Positions 1 through 11,902 of a stretch of DNA of 64,000 bases are shown here, in pieces (position 1 is the first letter of the stretch; every line of letters starts with the position of its first letter). This stretch comes from Nereocystis luetkeana. Its lineage: Eukaryota > Sar > Phaeophyceae > Laminariales > Laminariaceae. The notes under the pieces are model-generated. The model was not told where the DNA came from and did no database searches. It worked only from the letters and a program-made list of their open reading frames with translations. Location of the stretch: positions 4,460,045-4,524,044 of the forward strand of contig JARUPZ010000006.1 in the NCBI GenBank assembly GCA_031213475.1, in the 5' to 3' direction. A program made the translations under genes and the position numbers.

Positions 1-1075
1 GGACAATTTTGTTTTACGTACTCCTATTCTCTGATGTGCTCGAAAATCGACGGAAATATTGCGATTGTTATACTGTACCGCCAAACACGAACATATAGTG
101 CTCTTATTATGTCGGTCGTCTCTACGGTTTAGTCCTATGCTTTATTTAGTCGAGTTGAATCCTTCGGAGGCGACATTGCTATCCTCCGCGCGAACAAGAT
201 GACCTTAGACGCAGCCGGAGATCAGATTGGATAACGACGGTGGGGGCAAGAGCATTCGTCTCAGATTCGTCGCTGGCGGGGGGGGAGATGATGCACGCGA
301 CATGGGTACATGCTGGGAGTCGAGACCCATTATCTGGTTTTGATTTCATTATTACGTAGGATCGGAGCAGGGTTGTGCCCCCTCCCCCCCCCCTCCTCCC
401 GCCGTGCACGTGCGTATAATATACGGTATGCAACAATAAAGTAGCTTCCTTGGGTGTTTCATGTATGTGTAGCTTGAGTTGGAAAATATGTTATGATCTG
501 CTGGTTGACTGGGTCACGTTCGGATACCCACACACCCCCGCCCCCTCCCAATGGGATACGTGGTCAATGGTCAAATGACTAAGGCAAGCAACAAACGAGC
601 CCCCCCCTCGCCCATCGCGTAGCGAAGAAACTCTTGAGTGTTGGATTTTGTTCTTGTATGTTCGAGCTTATGTGTATCCTTTGGAAGTTGTTTGATTTAA
701 TCGGAATCTCTAGCTGGAAGTAGCTGGGTTTGTTTGGAGCTTCCCTCCCCCAACCCCCCCCCCACTATTTCATGCAATCTATGGTTAATACTGCTGATGT
801 TACTGCATCAAGTATAGTCCGGCACGTAAAGAGGAATTCCCAAATTCTCGTAGTACTGTCAGTGCCCGTACCTGAGCATTCCGGAGTATTGGTTTGGCTT
901 TTAGTGGCATACAATGGGTATTGTTAGTGGTTGGTTGATCCAGAAGGCATATATTCCTGAAGCTGTGCTGATAACTGATTTAACGTCGAGGCAATCGGGT
1001 GGTATAATACTGACTTGGAGGAGTGTGTTGTAATTCTGCCTCGACTGAGGCTGAAAGCCCGGTAATTACCTGGGT
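1..1075. other. No gene seen; homopolymer-rich flank
   Basis: I see no credible coding region here. The stretch holds several short C- or G-rich homopolymer runs (around 278-288, 380-395, 536-548, 600-608 and 750-765) in otherwise unremarkable sequence. The open frames are short and have no recognisable motifs. Confidence 0.5.
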
Positions 1076-1600
1076 TCAAGTATTGGGATAATATTTGGAG
1101 TACCCGTCGGTGTAAATACACCTCTCGCTTGGGTCGAATTGGTCGTAGGTGGAGTATGAGTTGGTCGCGCTGCGTATACTGACGTCGTTCATGGCCAGGT
1201 CGTTCAGGAAGGGGACGGTGGAGTCTTCTCCCACGAACACGCTTCCCCCGTTGACATCTTCATACGTGGGCCCGGCGAACTCCACACTACTTGTTTCCCA
1301 TGTTAATTGCGAGCCGTTTGTCACTTCGAACCGGACCTCGTGCATATTCGAGTTTCCTTGAAGACATCAGATATCTGATGTTCTTGCTAGACGGCACCGT
1401 GAGAGTGTTTTTTTTTTGGTTTCCAGGCTAATTGTGGTGGGAGTGGCACAATCGATCTTTTGAAAAGGGTGCATTTCAACGACCACATCTCGAGTGCTAG
1501 CCCCGTCGAACGCCGCCTGCAGCTGCTCGCACATACATGTTGTCACCACTCCGTGGGAGGCACTAGAAAACAAGAGATCAGATGAACTATCAGGAAGCCG
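1076..1600 (-). pseudogene. Decayed Pmp-like repeat protein, N-terminal half
   Basis: Read on the minus strand, this segment aligns through conserved blocks with the N-terminal half of the intact gene at 11903-13060. Shared pieces include CEQLQ.AFD, DVVVEM.PFQ.IDC, VRFEVTNG.QL.WE and the block GGxVxVGExSTVxFLND. An in-frame TGA at 1367-1369 falls between the second and third blocks, at a place where the intact protein aligns without a gap. Similarity ends at a stop near 1076, before the GG-repeat region of the intact protein. I see the truncation and stop directly; pseudogene status is inferred. An intron hiding the stop cannot be excluded. Confidence 0.65.
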
Positions 1601-2437
1601 GGGGCACTGGTTCTGAGGGTGGTTTAATTCGCCAAATAAATGGCAAGCAAACGGGCGACAAGACGCACAAAGTAAGTGCGGGTAGAGATGCGTTGTTAAA
1701 ACGTTTTGCGCGGCTGAAATATCACTGAATATTCATTTATTGCTGCAGCCATGCGAAGGTGAACCATAACCTCCATACGCAAGTTTCAGTTAAATCAAAT
1801 AACACAACTCGGTATCTGCTGTCCGGTATGCAACAGTTGTTTCCGGAGCGCGAAGTCTAGGAGTCACCAGTAAATAATATCGAAATCGACCAACGTGACG
1901 TATATGGATGCGGATATTTCCGGGAACTTTTCGGGGTTTGTGTCGTTCACGTCGGTTGAGTAACCATCCTTCGTTTGTTTTCGAGATGTACGCTCCTACA
2001 TCCTCGGTGATTACACAGCACGGCATCGGTCGCCGTTTTAGCAGCAACGTTGTTAGCTGCCCGATCGCGCGGCAGACTGGGTATCTCGCGATGTGCATCT
2101 ACTATGCTGGAATGACGTGGCTAACCCTGAAGCAGTTGCCATACATATATGTATGTACTTATCGCCTGTCACGTGTGCGTTGCACTCTTACGACGTGAGG
2201 TTCACATTACTTCGAACCGGCGAACAAGTACGACGACCGGCATACCGTCCCGTCCTGGGCGTAACTATATGTGACGGAAAGAGCTTCCAAGCTCAGGATC
2301 CGCTCTATATCATTAGAAAGCTAGGTACTCTTTCGCAACAATGTTCCCGTTTTTGCTTTGTTCGTGAACCATCAGCTATATATTTCCTGCTCACTACCCA
2401 AACTGCGGTCATCATGGGTGTTTCATATATACCCCCC
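1601..2437. other. No gene seen
   Basis: Only short overlapping open frames are present and none shows a recognisable domain. The stretch lies between the pseudogene and a SINE fragment; I see no repeat shared with the rest of the window. Confidence 0.4.
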
Positions 2438-2545
2438 GCCCGTTGCTTTCCATCGCGTAGAGGGTTCGGCATTCCCACTGCTCGTCGAGCTTACAACGGA
2501 AACGCTCCTTCATACTCTCGCGTTTTCCGCGATAAATGAAAGGTA
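2438..2545 (-). repeat. SINE-1 family fragment (5'-truncated copy)
   Basis: This piece matches the bodies of the repeats at 44255-44430 and 53812-54113. All three share the blocks GGGTTCRGCATTCCCACTG and CGCGTTTTCCGC in the same order. The tRNA-like head seen in the 53.8-kb copy is missing here. The orientation follows the copy that keeps its head. Confidence 0.5.
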
Positions 2546-3365
2546 AATTAAGGTACAGTATGTGACTGGTGTGGTTAATCTCGTCCGGCAGCCCATGGAC
2601 TGGACCCCCCGCCATCATACGCGAGTATTTCAAAGTCAACCACTACACGATTTAGGCGACCGGTCATAGCTATTAATAGGCCATCTCAATAGTATTTTAT
2701 ATGTGGATCAAACGGGAATAAGATTTATTTGTCAAACGGTTGTTGGCTTAGAAGTAAATGTCCTCAACCGAGAGCTCTCATAGAAAACAAAATTGCAACC
2801 CTTGCACCACAGTATAATAAGCTTGTATACAAGAAAAACAGCCCAATCAATGAGAACAGTACGTGCCTCCCTGGGAGAGTGCTTACTTCGTGTTCTGGGT
2901 TTGACAAATCGTGCTTAGCGGCGAGCACTACACTAACTCAAGGATAATAGCCTATGTTCAACCCTGTTCGATGATGGTGTCTCAAGAAGGTTCGAAGGCC
3001 TGTTCGAAGAACTAGGTGTTTCTTTCCGATAGCCCGATATTGAACCGTTGCCTACATCGTCTCTAACACGGGAAACACGCCCGCCTTCAAGTAAGTGTGT
3101 GCTTCCCTCGCAACGATATATATATCTCAAGCATCGATATCACGTTACAGGGGCAGGCAAGGAGAACTGGTGAGGGTAGGTACCAAACAATCTTGAACGT
3201 GGCCGACAGACGCTGTGTACGGTACAGGTAAGTATATCACCAACCCCAGCGGTAACCCCGACGTAACCGACGAATGTTTGGGGGTAGCCTTCAATGTCTA
3301 GTACACAGTGTGTGATTGATCAGTTTCTCGAACTCCTGGTAAGCCCTACAGGTGGTACAGTGCTA
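2546..3365. other. No gene seen
   Basis: There are short open frames only and no recognisable motif. No match to other repeats in the window was noticed. Confidence 0.4.
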
Positions 3366-3470
3366 TGAGGGGGGACCATAATAAATAGGATCTACGGTGC
3401 ACACAAAAACCCAAATAGTTACCTATTTTAGGTAACAACATTTGGTCCCATTTACTATGGTCAACCGTAT
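3366..3470 (+). mobile_element. MITE-A copy 1 (diverged)
   Basis: This is a 105-bp element of the same type as eight others in the window. It has the left end GGGGACCATARTAAATAGGA, an ACCTACGG-like block, an AAAAACC block, AACAACATTTGGTCC and a right end close to the reverse complement of the left. It is the most decayed copy: both outer TTAC/GTAA ends are mutated and only a left TA remains. It cannot encode protein. Confidence 0.75.
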
Positions 3471-5863
3471 TGGGCTAACTGCGTACGCGCGCATGGGATA
3501 TATATGTATACATATAATATATATACAGTATGTGTATGCACCATGCGACCTCTGGTCACCAACCGAGCATGCCACTGGACACGTAGGTTTTAGATGCAAA
3601 AAGAAAGGTATTTGAACACACAACAAAAAAATGTACCAACCAGATATACGGTATAGAACATGCCCGCTCATTGCCCGCGTTACTCCCCTTGCTTACACTA
3701 CGTTTGTATGTTGCTAATTCTGGGCTCTGTGGGATGTTATGATCGAATTCGCGTTCAGTCGATGTACTGTTCGTAGATACAGTAGGTCTTCCGATACGTA
3801 CGTGTGCCAGTCGCGAGTCCATGATGTTGATGAGGCGTCTCAGAATGGGGAGGGCACGTTGTTTCATCGATTTTCCCGACTCGCAGTACACAAACAACAC
3901 CAAGTTAATCCTTTTAGGGCCGTGGTCCCGTATTGGGGACAAACTACTAGGAATTTGACTGGATTCTCTCGAAAACGGGACTGCGGTCTTAATAGTACCC
4001 TCGGGTAGTATGGGTTTGAACAATAAACTCGGTTTGTTTCTTGTTGTGTTTTCGCCTTCGAGTTTCACCACGGAAAGTCTTGTCGCACGTGAATAACACC
4101 GACAAGCTACTGTATTTTGGCTATAATTGTTGCTGCGTTACTGGGATAGGGCGCCACAGGCACAGCACACGTACAGGGGTGCATGTTGTACTTTCCAGAT
4201 ATTTTGAAACCGCTAAGTACTGTTCATACAGTATTTTTTATATGCTGTATAGCTATCTCAGCAGCAAACAAAACGGGTATCAGATCCGGAAGAACAGCGC
4301 TATTATGCTTGACGTATTTTACACATAAGTTACGAGTACACGACGGACGTTTCCATTGGTTTTGAATACGCGCGAGCAAGCGCGCACAACAGCAAGATAG
4401 CCACCCACAACAACAGGAGGCGACGACTGGGCGATAAATTGTGTGCCCTCGAACCAGATGTATGCCCAGAATATATATGCAGGAGCGCAGCGGGGATTCG
4501 GTTGGAAGCTGATACGTAGATTATAGGCGTCTAGTTTCACGTGAATAAGTTTGCAGTAGTAAGTAGTAGTAGTTAAGCAGTCCCTAAAATGTGTGGGGTA
4601 GATCCGCACAACAACAAGGATGTCCGCTGCTGTTGTGTACCTTTTGGTGGCCGTCAGCACCTGGGACAGGCTTGATATATATGCGGTGAGAGCACAGTTT
4701 CAGTCTCGTGCCTGTGCGGGGGGTTCCCCAGTGCAACGCCGGACCGCCTAAATGTTGCCTTTCAGGAAATAAATACGGAATTATTGCTGGGGTGTAGTTG
4801 TTGTTGTTGTTGTTCTCACATTAACTCTCTGACGAAGGAGACCGTGGTTACACAAAGGTGCTGGAGCCCTAGGAAGATCCGAAAAACGAAAAAAATCGAA
4901 TATTCGGCTGCCTCAAAATACACGAGACGAAAAAAGCGCACGCAAGATAAAACCAATGTGCAAAACTGAACTAACATGGCCGCGGGTATATCCTCTCAAC
5001 TATAACATAGATAGAAGAGTACCCCCGTTCCCACCACTAACCAACTCGTGGCTGCTGACTACAGCGGATGCTGTCTGAAGTGCTGCCTGCACCCTACGAA
5101 ACGCACGGTAGTCGTGAAAACGAAAGAGGAACACACCTACCTGCCTGCCTGCTATCTGGAGTGTTGTCAGAGTGAAGACTCGCGGGTATGCAGTGAAAAA
5201 AGGAGCAATCGAACCTTACTACCACACGAATATCAACCATCGCCATCTCTTCCTGGACTGTCTGACGCAATAAAGTTGCAGCACAGTTATTATGATACCA
5301 CGTCCCTTATAATTGCGTAGGTTGTTTCCCATGAAGGGTATACCACTCGTTAAACTACAAAGACCAGTGACGACGTTTATAACGAGTACCGGTAGATACT
5401 ATTCTGCCTCGTGAAAAGTAGATACCAGGAAAAAAACAACCTATATATGACTGCTTCTCTCGTGATGATAGTGTGCGCGCAGATCATGGGTCTCCATGCA
5501 CCGTCTTCCTGCCGCTCTTCATGGCCGCATCATCGCCTTGGCCCAATCCACCCGCTCCTTTGCGCGTGCAATCGTTGCCATTCCCTTCCAGTCGTTTCCC
5601 TTTCTCCGTCATCCTGAAAAACAAAATGCTCCTCGCACTTGCGGTTCTGATCCTGTGTGTATATTCGCTCAGTACTCTACAGCATATATATCATCGATAA
5701 TAGGTGTCTACTGTACGTAGTTAGTTGAGTACGTACGTAATGAATTGCCGCTTTCAACTCTACACGATATTTTTACGTTGTTCGCAAACTCACCGGATGG
5801 AGACCTCGTGGCTGCAAGCCTTCATACCAGTTACCAGGTATGCAGCAAACTACTGCTGTACAA
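3471..5863. other. No gene seen; one ambiguous open frame
   Basis: A 171-codon open frame on the minus strand (3556-4071) has no domain I recognise and overlaps the edge of repeat-derived sequence, so I do not call it a gene. A (GTT)n run at 4796-4815, followed by CTCACATTAACTC, resembles the start of the small repeat at 27027. The rest shows nothing distinctive. Confidence 0.35.
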
Positions 5864-7094
5864 ACTAGAGCCTGGTATCACCTAAAACTCGGGGGGGTGT
5901 ATGATATCTATATATACCGCCCCAAAAAACATGACTAAGTCATAAAAGTTGATATTTCTTAGTCATATGACATGTCCATATCACGGGTATTTTTCGATAT
6001 ATCGCTATGAGATGTGATATTTGCAGGGTATATGACATATATATCATGTCATATATCGTGTGATATATCATATATAGATTGTGGTATATCATATGTAAAT
6101 AATGTTATACCTGGAACATCATATACCTTGTATATTGTGATATATCACTTCATATATATCTGCCCTATATATCGTGCTTTCTTGAGCTATTACAGCCTAT
6201 ACACCGCCGTTTTACATCGGTACTTACTCGTGATTGGGGCCTGACATGACATTGTGCCACACTGATGGCAGAGCACTTGCTCGGTACTTGGCGATCTGTG
6301 CCCGCTGCATACGACCCGATACTATACACAAAATGCATGAATTATTATACAACAACCCCTTCTCCGCGAGGTTATATGCCTTGTAGATGTGTGGTGTATT
6401 GCAGACAGCAGTTAGTTTGTGAATTGCGATGACCACAACATTGATTGTGTACATACACTGCCGGTAGTATTTGTACCAGTTACAAGGTAGGCACATATAT
6501 ATATCGATGTCGAAGGCGACTGCTTGCTGTAGCTGTGGCTCGCTTGTGGCCGCAGGCGATGGCGCGTTCGACTCGCTCATCGCGGATCAAAACCGCACGG
6601 CAGGGAGACAGCAGCGGGCACAGACCCCTGGTGCGTCCCCTTGTGTGTGCGTCACGCTCCGTACTCGTACTCGTACATACGTACCGGGTATATACTGCAC
6701 GTGTATTCCGCCCAAAATGTACGCCCGAAAGGTGCAAGACATATCGTCAAGACAGCAAAAGTCGACGTATCATGCCACATATATATCGGATAGCTAGAGC
6801 ACGTATTTCACCTCATATAGGCCGATATATCATCTTCTATCACCTTAATGTTATATAGGCCGATATATCGTCTCATAGCGGGCGTATATATCATAATATA
6901 CCAAATATCATATCACCTTTTAGTCATAATATCGGGCTGAAAACCCCTATATATAGCGATGTAATACGATATGATATATTTCGCATCTTCCGGCAAAAAA
7001 AAACATGACTAAGTACTACTACTGCTACTATGGAAATATCATATCGTATAGGGGGTATATATGGGGTAGCCCTATACTGATACCAGGCTCTAGT
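5864..7094. mobile_element. 1.23-kb TIR element, AT-rich, non-autonomous
   Basis: The ends carry a perfect 17-bp terminal inverted repeat, ACTAGAGCCTGGTATCA at 5864-5880 and its reverse complement at 7078-7094. The flanks read ACAA at 5860-5863 and 7095-7098, which fits a 4-bp target duplication. The outer thirds are dense in overlapping palindromic words such as GATATATC, TATGACATATA and CATATCA. Both ends also hold a direct AAACATGACTAAGT block (about 5927 and 7004). The centre (6240-6800) is less AT-rich and has only short open frames without transposase motifs. It is probably a non-autonomous DNA transposon, but the superfamily cannot be assigned. Confidence 0.65.
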
Positions 7095-9609
7095 ACAAAC
7101 CATCCCCTGCGATAGTGTACGGGCAACAACTAGTTGTACCAAATCAATGGCGATCTTAGCTGATATTACAAACAATGGAACAGAAGGTACTCGTTACTCT
7201 GCTGCCTGGCCTACCAACGTTATGTTGAAATACCTCCTCGTTGGTGTCTACTAAACAGTGTTTTCTTAGTTTACATTGAAATCATTCGTTGTACTACTCC
7301 AAATCAAATACTGATATTCTACGGTAACTTCCGCTCGGGCCCTATTTTGCATGTATTTGTGGGTCATGTTAAGGTGTGTATGTTTGGGACGCCAAAACAA
7401 GCTCACCCTCGAAGCGCCAGAGTTGAAGCTCTATCGATTGGTCTTCGCCGGCGTGGGTAGCTGAGGAAGCCGACAGATTACCAGCAGCAGGAACGTCTGT
7501 GGTATATCTAGAGAGAGAGGGGGTTGAAGGGGGAGACGGGCGAACCTCCGCAAATGTCTGGTGGTAGCTTTATCGAGATAGGGGTAGTGGAGGCGGTGAT
7601 GGTGGAGATAAAAAGGCAAGCACGTTTGTGCAGCCCGGGTCTTGTACAGTACTACTTGGGGAAAAAATCGCTCTTGTGCTCAAGTTTGCTTGCAATTGCT
7701 TGCAGTTGCACGCAGTTCCATGCCATTGCAAGCGTAGGCATGCAACTTCCATGCAGTCCACGCATGCGTGGTTGCTATTCTTGAACACCTGCACCCCATC
7801 GCTGTGTGCCGACCGGATGCTTCTAATCGCTGTGTCTGGAGGTATTGCTGATGGCTGGGCTGGGAAACGCTTCCATAGTTCGCCGTGCATGGAAAAATGA
7901 TCGGTGGCCGTGGTTGAAAACGCTCTATTAATAGGATGTTGTCCCTTTTATGTCGCGGTGATTGGAAGTATTACGGATGGTTATGGGCTTGATTCAACTA
8001 TACGTTACTGCCTTTGAAAACGCTGAAAGCCGCTGCGCCTGGAAAACCTCTATCTCCATCGCTGTGCTCGTAGCAACTCGAGGTCGCTGCCCTAGAAAAT
8101 CCTCTGCAAGTCCCAGTTTTCAAATAAGTCAGTAGTATGTGATACTTTACCTAGTAAATCTTGTACGCGCGTGCCTGAATTATGATGGTGGTTGCATGCA
8201 ATTACTCCTAAGCTTACGTGCACGTTTAGCTTGTATTCCCATGGTACGTGCTGGCACACGTATCCACAATCGCACGTTGGTCGGTCTGCATGATGGTGCA
8301 GCCCGGCTCATTTGTACCTAAATCGCCGACCTATCTAGGTCGAAGTATTGGTACATACAAGGGAGCTTCACTGGCGGCCTGTACCGCCGCCGGTCTTCGG
8401 CTCGCGTGATGCCGCAAGGGCCATAAGTGTTGTGGCCGAGGGTAGATGTCAGACATTAAGCCAAGACTGGAAAGAAAATGTTTCAATTCTGTACATGGGA
8501 AATTGAGAGTGATCACTGTACCGACACGTATACTCGGCCCAATACCTGGTAGAACAATTCATGCCTGAATTCCGTTAGTTTAGCATTCAAAAACGGTAGA
8601 CCCTTAATGTTTTTACTTTTATCGAGACGTTGATTACCAACCCCGACGTTGAACTTGTGAAAAAAAAGCACGCTCGGGAATAGAATACTGTCGAGGCCAC
8701 GAAAGGTTATGTCTATCTCTTCATTCCAGGTTTCCGGCAGAGACTATAGTGTTCAATTTATTAGGCGTATTTCTCCCCTGGTTTACACACATCGGATACG
8801 GACTTTAAGCTGGAATGATATATATATATAATATACATGTACCATATTATATATATATACGTCGGCCGTTCAGCTGGGTGTTCCGTCCTGATCACGGTGT
8901 GATTTCTTCCGAATAGCCGTCCAAACCTACTCGGCGGGTAGGTACAACTCGACCCTGAGGGGCTGCGGTTGCAAAAATTGGTCGAACCCCGGAAGACGTA
9001 ATATTAGGCAAATAAATAAGCAAACCTCAACTGAACGTTTGTAGTCAACCCTTCCCTTGCTGATATATACAGCTCTTCACGAGTATTCATAAAGCGATAA
9101 ATCAGAGGCTCAGTCGGCAAGCCCCGAACGTACCAGGCACCACCAGTCGCGGGTGGCCAAACGTGACTGGCGAGGTGTTTTGGTTGCCGTGGTGGCCGGC
9201 CATCAGCAAAACAGAACTCGCTAAATCGCGAAAAACTAAATTCACGCGCTGGAGGCAGAAACCATGGCTACCTGAGCAACGGAAAAACAGTTGCTACCTC
9301 ATCATTGTCAGGACTCCTGCCGGAAGTTAAAAACAGCTGTTAACGCAGTTACTGCATGGCGAATCCAGAAAAAAAGGTCTTGTTGGACAAAAGCTGCGTT
9401 CTTGTCTATTACCGAGGATTGCGGATCTATGTAACCACGGATCGAGCGACAAACCTCTTCACCTCCAGGTTAGTGCATGGATCTCCAAGTTCATGCAGAA
9501 CTCCATGAAATGTGCAGCGTTCGACAACAAACACGTCTGACCAAGATTACTCGACAACCGACTGTTGAAAGGTTCACTGCGGCACATGTCATTTGGAATT
9601 GTTTATCGG
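7095..9609. other. No gene seen; word-repeat and AT-hairpin region
   Basis: At 7680-7770 there is a dense cluster of TTGCA/TGCAA words (TTGCTTGCAATTGCTTGCAG and similar). At 7830-8100 two degenerate copies of an about 125-bp unit can be aligned: GGAGGTATTGCTGATGG at 7838 with GGAAGTATTACGGATGG at 7964. An AT-rich near-palindrome centred on CATG occupies about 8817-8860. No coding evidence was found. Confidence 0.4.
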
Positions 9610-10401
9610 CTAATAAACGCAGGAGAACGTAAGAACAAGTAAGTGACGTTGTGAATATCGACAACCGGCGCAAATGGAACCCAATACACCTGGTACGGCG
9701 CGTTCCACATTCGATGCTCCGCCAGGGGCAAGGGGTGGTGAGAGTACGCCCACGCCACTTATGTAATGTCGCCAAGGAAAGGGCATAAATTCGCGAACAA
9801 ATTGGCCGAAAAATAGTACCTCCGAAAAATGGAACCCCTCTCGTACAGTTTCTACAGAGTATATCAGTTTCGAGACAATTACCTCGTGGGTGCGCATGAA
9901 GCGCACAATCCTTCTTTCTTTGCAGTTCCTCACCGTCCCAGAAGGGGGGGTAGACCTTGTGAATATGTGTGGGCCTAGACTTTTGGTTTGCGATATACTT
10001 GGTATAAAAACGGCCTCGCACAAGCAACGGGGCGATAGATGGAGCGAGCGGCGGCGCCGGGGGATCCACCGCTCTAAGTTATCGCGGTGGACTGGGCGGC
10101 GGCGGGTTACATACAGGGCGATCGAGTGAGCGGGGTTGAGCAATGGAGGCGGGCAGCCGACGATCAGTGCAGACGGACCACGGTAGCGAACGAACCACGA
10201 ACCGAATGGACGACTAATTATCACGTGTTTCATCCAATTTTGAATGAGGTTACAGAATATATCAATTATAATCAAGGTAGTACCCCCCCTACATTTTCGA
10301 ACGAAAGCAAACTCAGAAAACAAAAATGTGAAAAATAAAATGAAGACGTCCTTGCGAAACTGGTGACGGAGTCGAAACCCAGCTAAAAGGACGCAAGGCA
10401 C
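9610..10401 (-). CDS. Unrecognised 263-codon open frame (doubtful)
   Basis: This is the second longest open frame in the window after the Pmp-like gene. The predicted protein has a hydrophobic, Phe-rich stretch near its N-terminus (about residues 16-35) and an Arg-rich middle. I recognise no family, motif or repeat. No promoter or splice signal supports the minus strand; the plus strand has a TATA-like TATAAAA near 10001. The length is above typical chance frames here, but composition gives no further support. It may be spurious. Confidence 0.15.
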   Translation of the reverse strand: MPCVLLAGFRLRHQFRKDVFILFFTFLFSEFAFVRKCRGGTTLIIIDIFCNLIQNWMKHVIISRPFGSWFVRYRGPSALIVGCPPPLLNPAHSIALYVTRRRPVHRDNLERWIPRRRRSLHLSPRCLCEAVFIPSISQTKSLGPHIFTRSTPPSGTVRNCKERRIVRFMRTHEVIVSKLIYSVETVREGFHFSEVLFFGQFVREFMPFPWRHYISGVGVLSPPLAPGGASNVERAVPGVLGSICAGCRYSQRHLLVLTFSCVY

Positions 10402-10689
10402 TCATCCTCACACGAATATTCAAGGTAAAACAGTCGCCCGAATCCTAGAACCAAAGCAGTTAACCGGATAGAACTACTTCGGAGGCAACCGCCACGACAC
10501 CCGTTTTTGGAAGACAATATGTAGCTGACTACTGCCAACCGGGGGAGTGCGGAGGAACGCCTTGTGCTTGGTACAAATTCCATTCAGTCCGCAATTCGGT
10601 GGATCTGTAGAGATTTCCATCCATATAGGGCCCGTGTAACCTATGTATCAGATGCATGCATTATCCTCACAAAGCTACCAAAATGGTGT

Positions 10690-11050
10690 TTGAGCTAAAG
10701 CGAAAAATACACAATTGCACAGCGGGAAACCGCGTCTCGTGCACACACCATACGCACTTACTTACGATAATATTCAACCCCCACACGTTTTCTCAAACCA
10801 ATGAGCTTGTCGCTGAGCAAGCCCTATGAAAACAGAGTGGCACCGCGGAAAGCCGCTTCATACGCGTTGTCTATGCGCAACTAGCATATACTCTTCAACC
10901 GCCCCGCGTTTTCTGAAACCAACGAAATCCTAGTCGAGCACAACCGAAAAATACACAGTTACACCACGGAAAACCGCGTCTCGTGTATCGTCTAAACCCA
11001 CTAGGATACTATTCAACACCCCCACGCTGTCTCAGACCAACGATATCAAC
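10690..11050. repeat. Three tandem copies of an about 120-bp unit
   Basis: Three diverged units follow head to tail. The anchor TTCAAC with downstream CGTTTTCTsAAACCAA-like sequence occurs at 10772, 10893 and 11012, giving periods of 121 and 119 bp. A second anchor, GGAAACCGCGTCTCGTG in units 1 and 3 (GGAAAGCCGCTTCATACG in unit 2), keeps the same spacing. The region is a small minisatellite with no open frame of note. Confidence 0.8.
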
Positions 11051-11902
11051 AAACGATTAGGCGACGGTAACAGCACACCCGCCGTCAGGGTGACGTCGAC
11101 TAAGATATATCGATGCATGCCACCTAAAACCCATTGGGCGTGATGGGTCTCATTCACTGGCTTGCACGTCACTCGAGCGCCGCATTCAGGGGGAGTTCTG
11201 CACCTTCCTGCAGGGGAGATCATGGCATGTTCTAATCAGGGACTGAGCGCAGGACAAAGCGAACATGAGTAAAAATATTGGAGAATATGTGCGCCCTCCG
11301 ATCGACTGTGCACATACCGGCACAAGTACATGCGCGTACATGCGTCTTGGTACGAACGGGAGGCCTCCTCGTTGAGCCGTTCGAAAAGGGCTGGACCCAC
11401 CAGCACTCTCGAAATACACTCACACCCATCACGCATAACGAGGGAGATGGGCGCTCCAAAACCGCCAATCCCAAAGTCAACTATCTAAAAGTAAACTATG
11501 AAAACTAGATACCTAGATAACCCAACCACAATCCGAATCACACATCTAGCACGGAGGGATGTGAGAACGAGGCTAACTGTGGTTGAACGACAGCATTCTT
11601 TCTATCTACCGGAACAATAACGCCCGCTTTGAGTTTTACGCGGCTACATTGCCGCCGTATCGATTGAAGTACACCCCGAGCCGCTTCTCCGCGCCAGGAT
11701 ATATCTAACATCGAAGTCAGCCCTTTCCCCTTCGCCTTGAGGACACAAACAAAACATATGTGACGCTTCCAACCACAAGAATGTGAGCATCCACACGCCA
11801 CCGCGCCGAGTCCGTTGTCGGTTGATTAAATGGCAAGAGAAGAATGCTTGACGCGTGCATATCCGGGAGAAGGACCCCAACTGGACGCCCCAAGTGTGAC
11901 GA
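11051..11902. other. No gene seen; downstream flank of the Pmp-like gene
   Basis: This would be the 3' flank of the minus-strand gene at 11903-13060. I see only short open frames. No clear poly(A) signal can be assigned with confidence. Confidence 0.4.
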
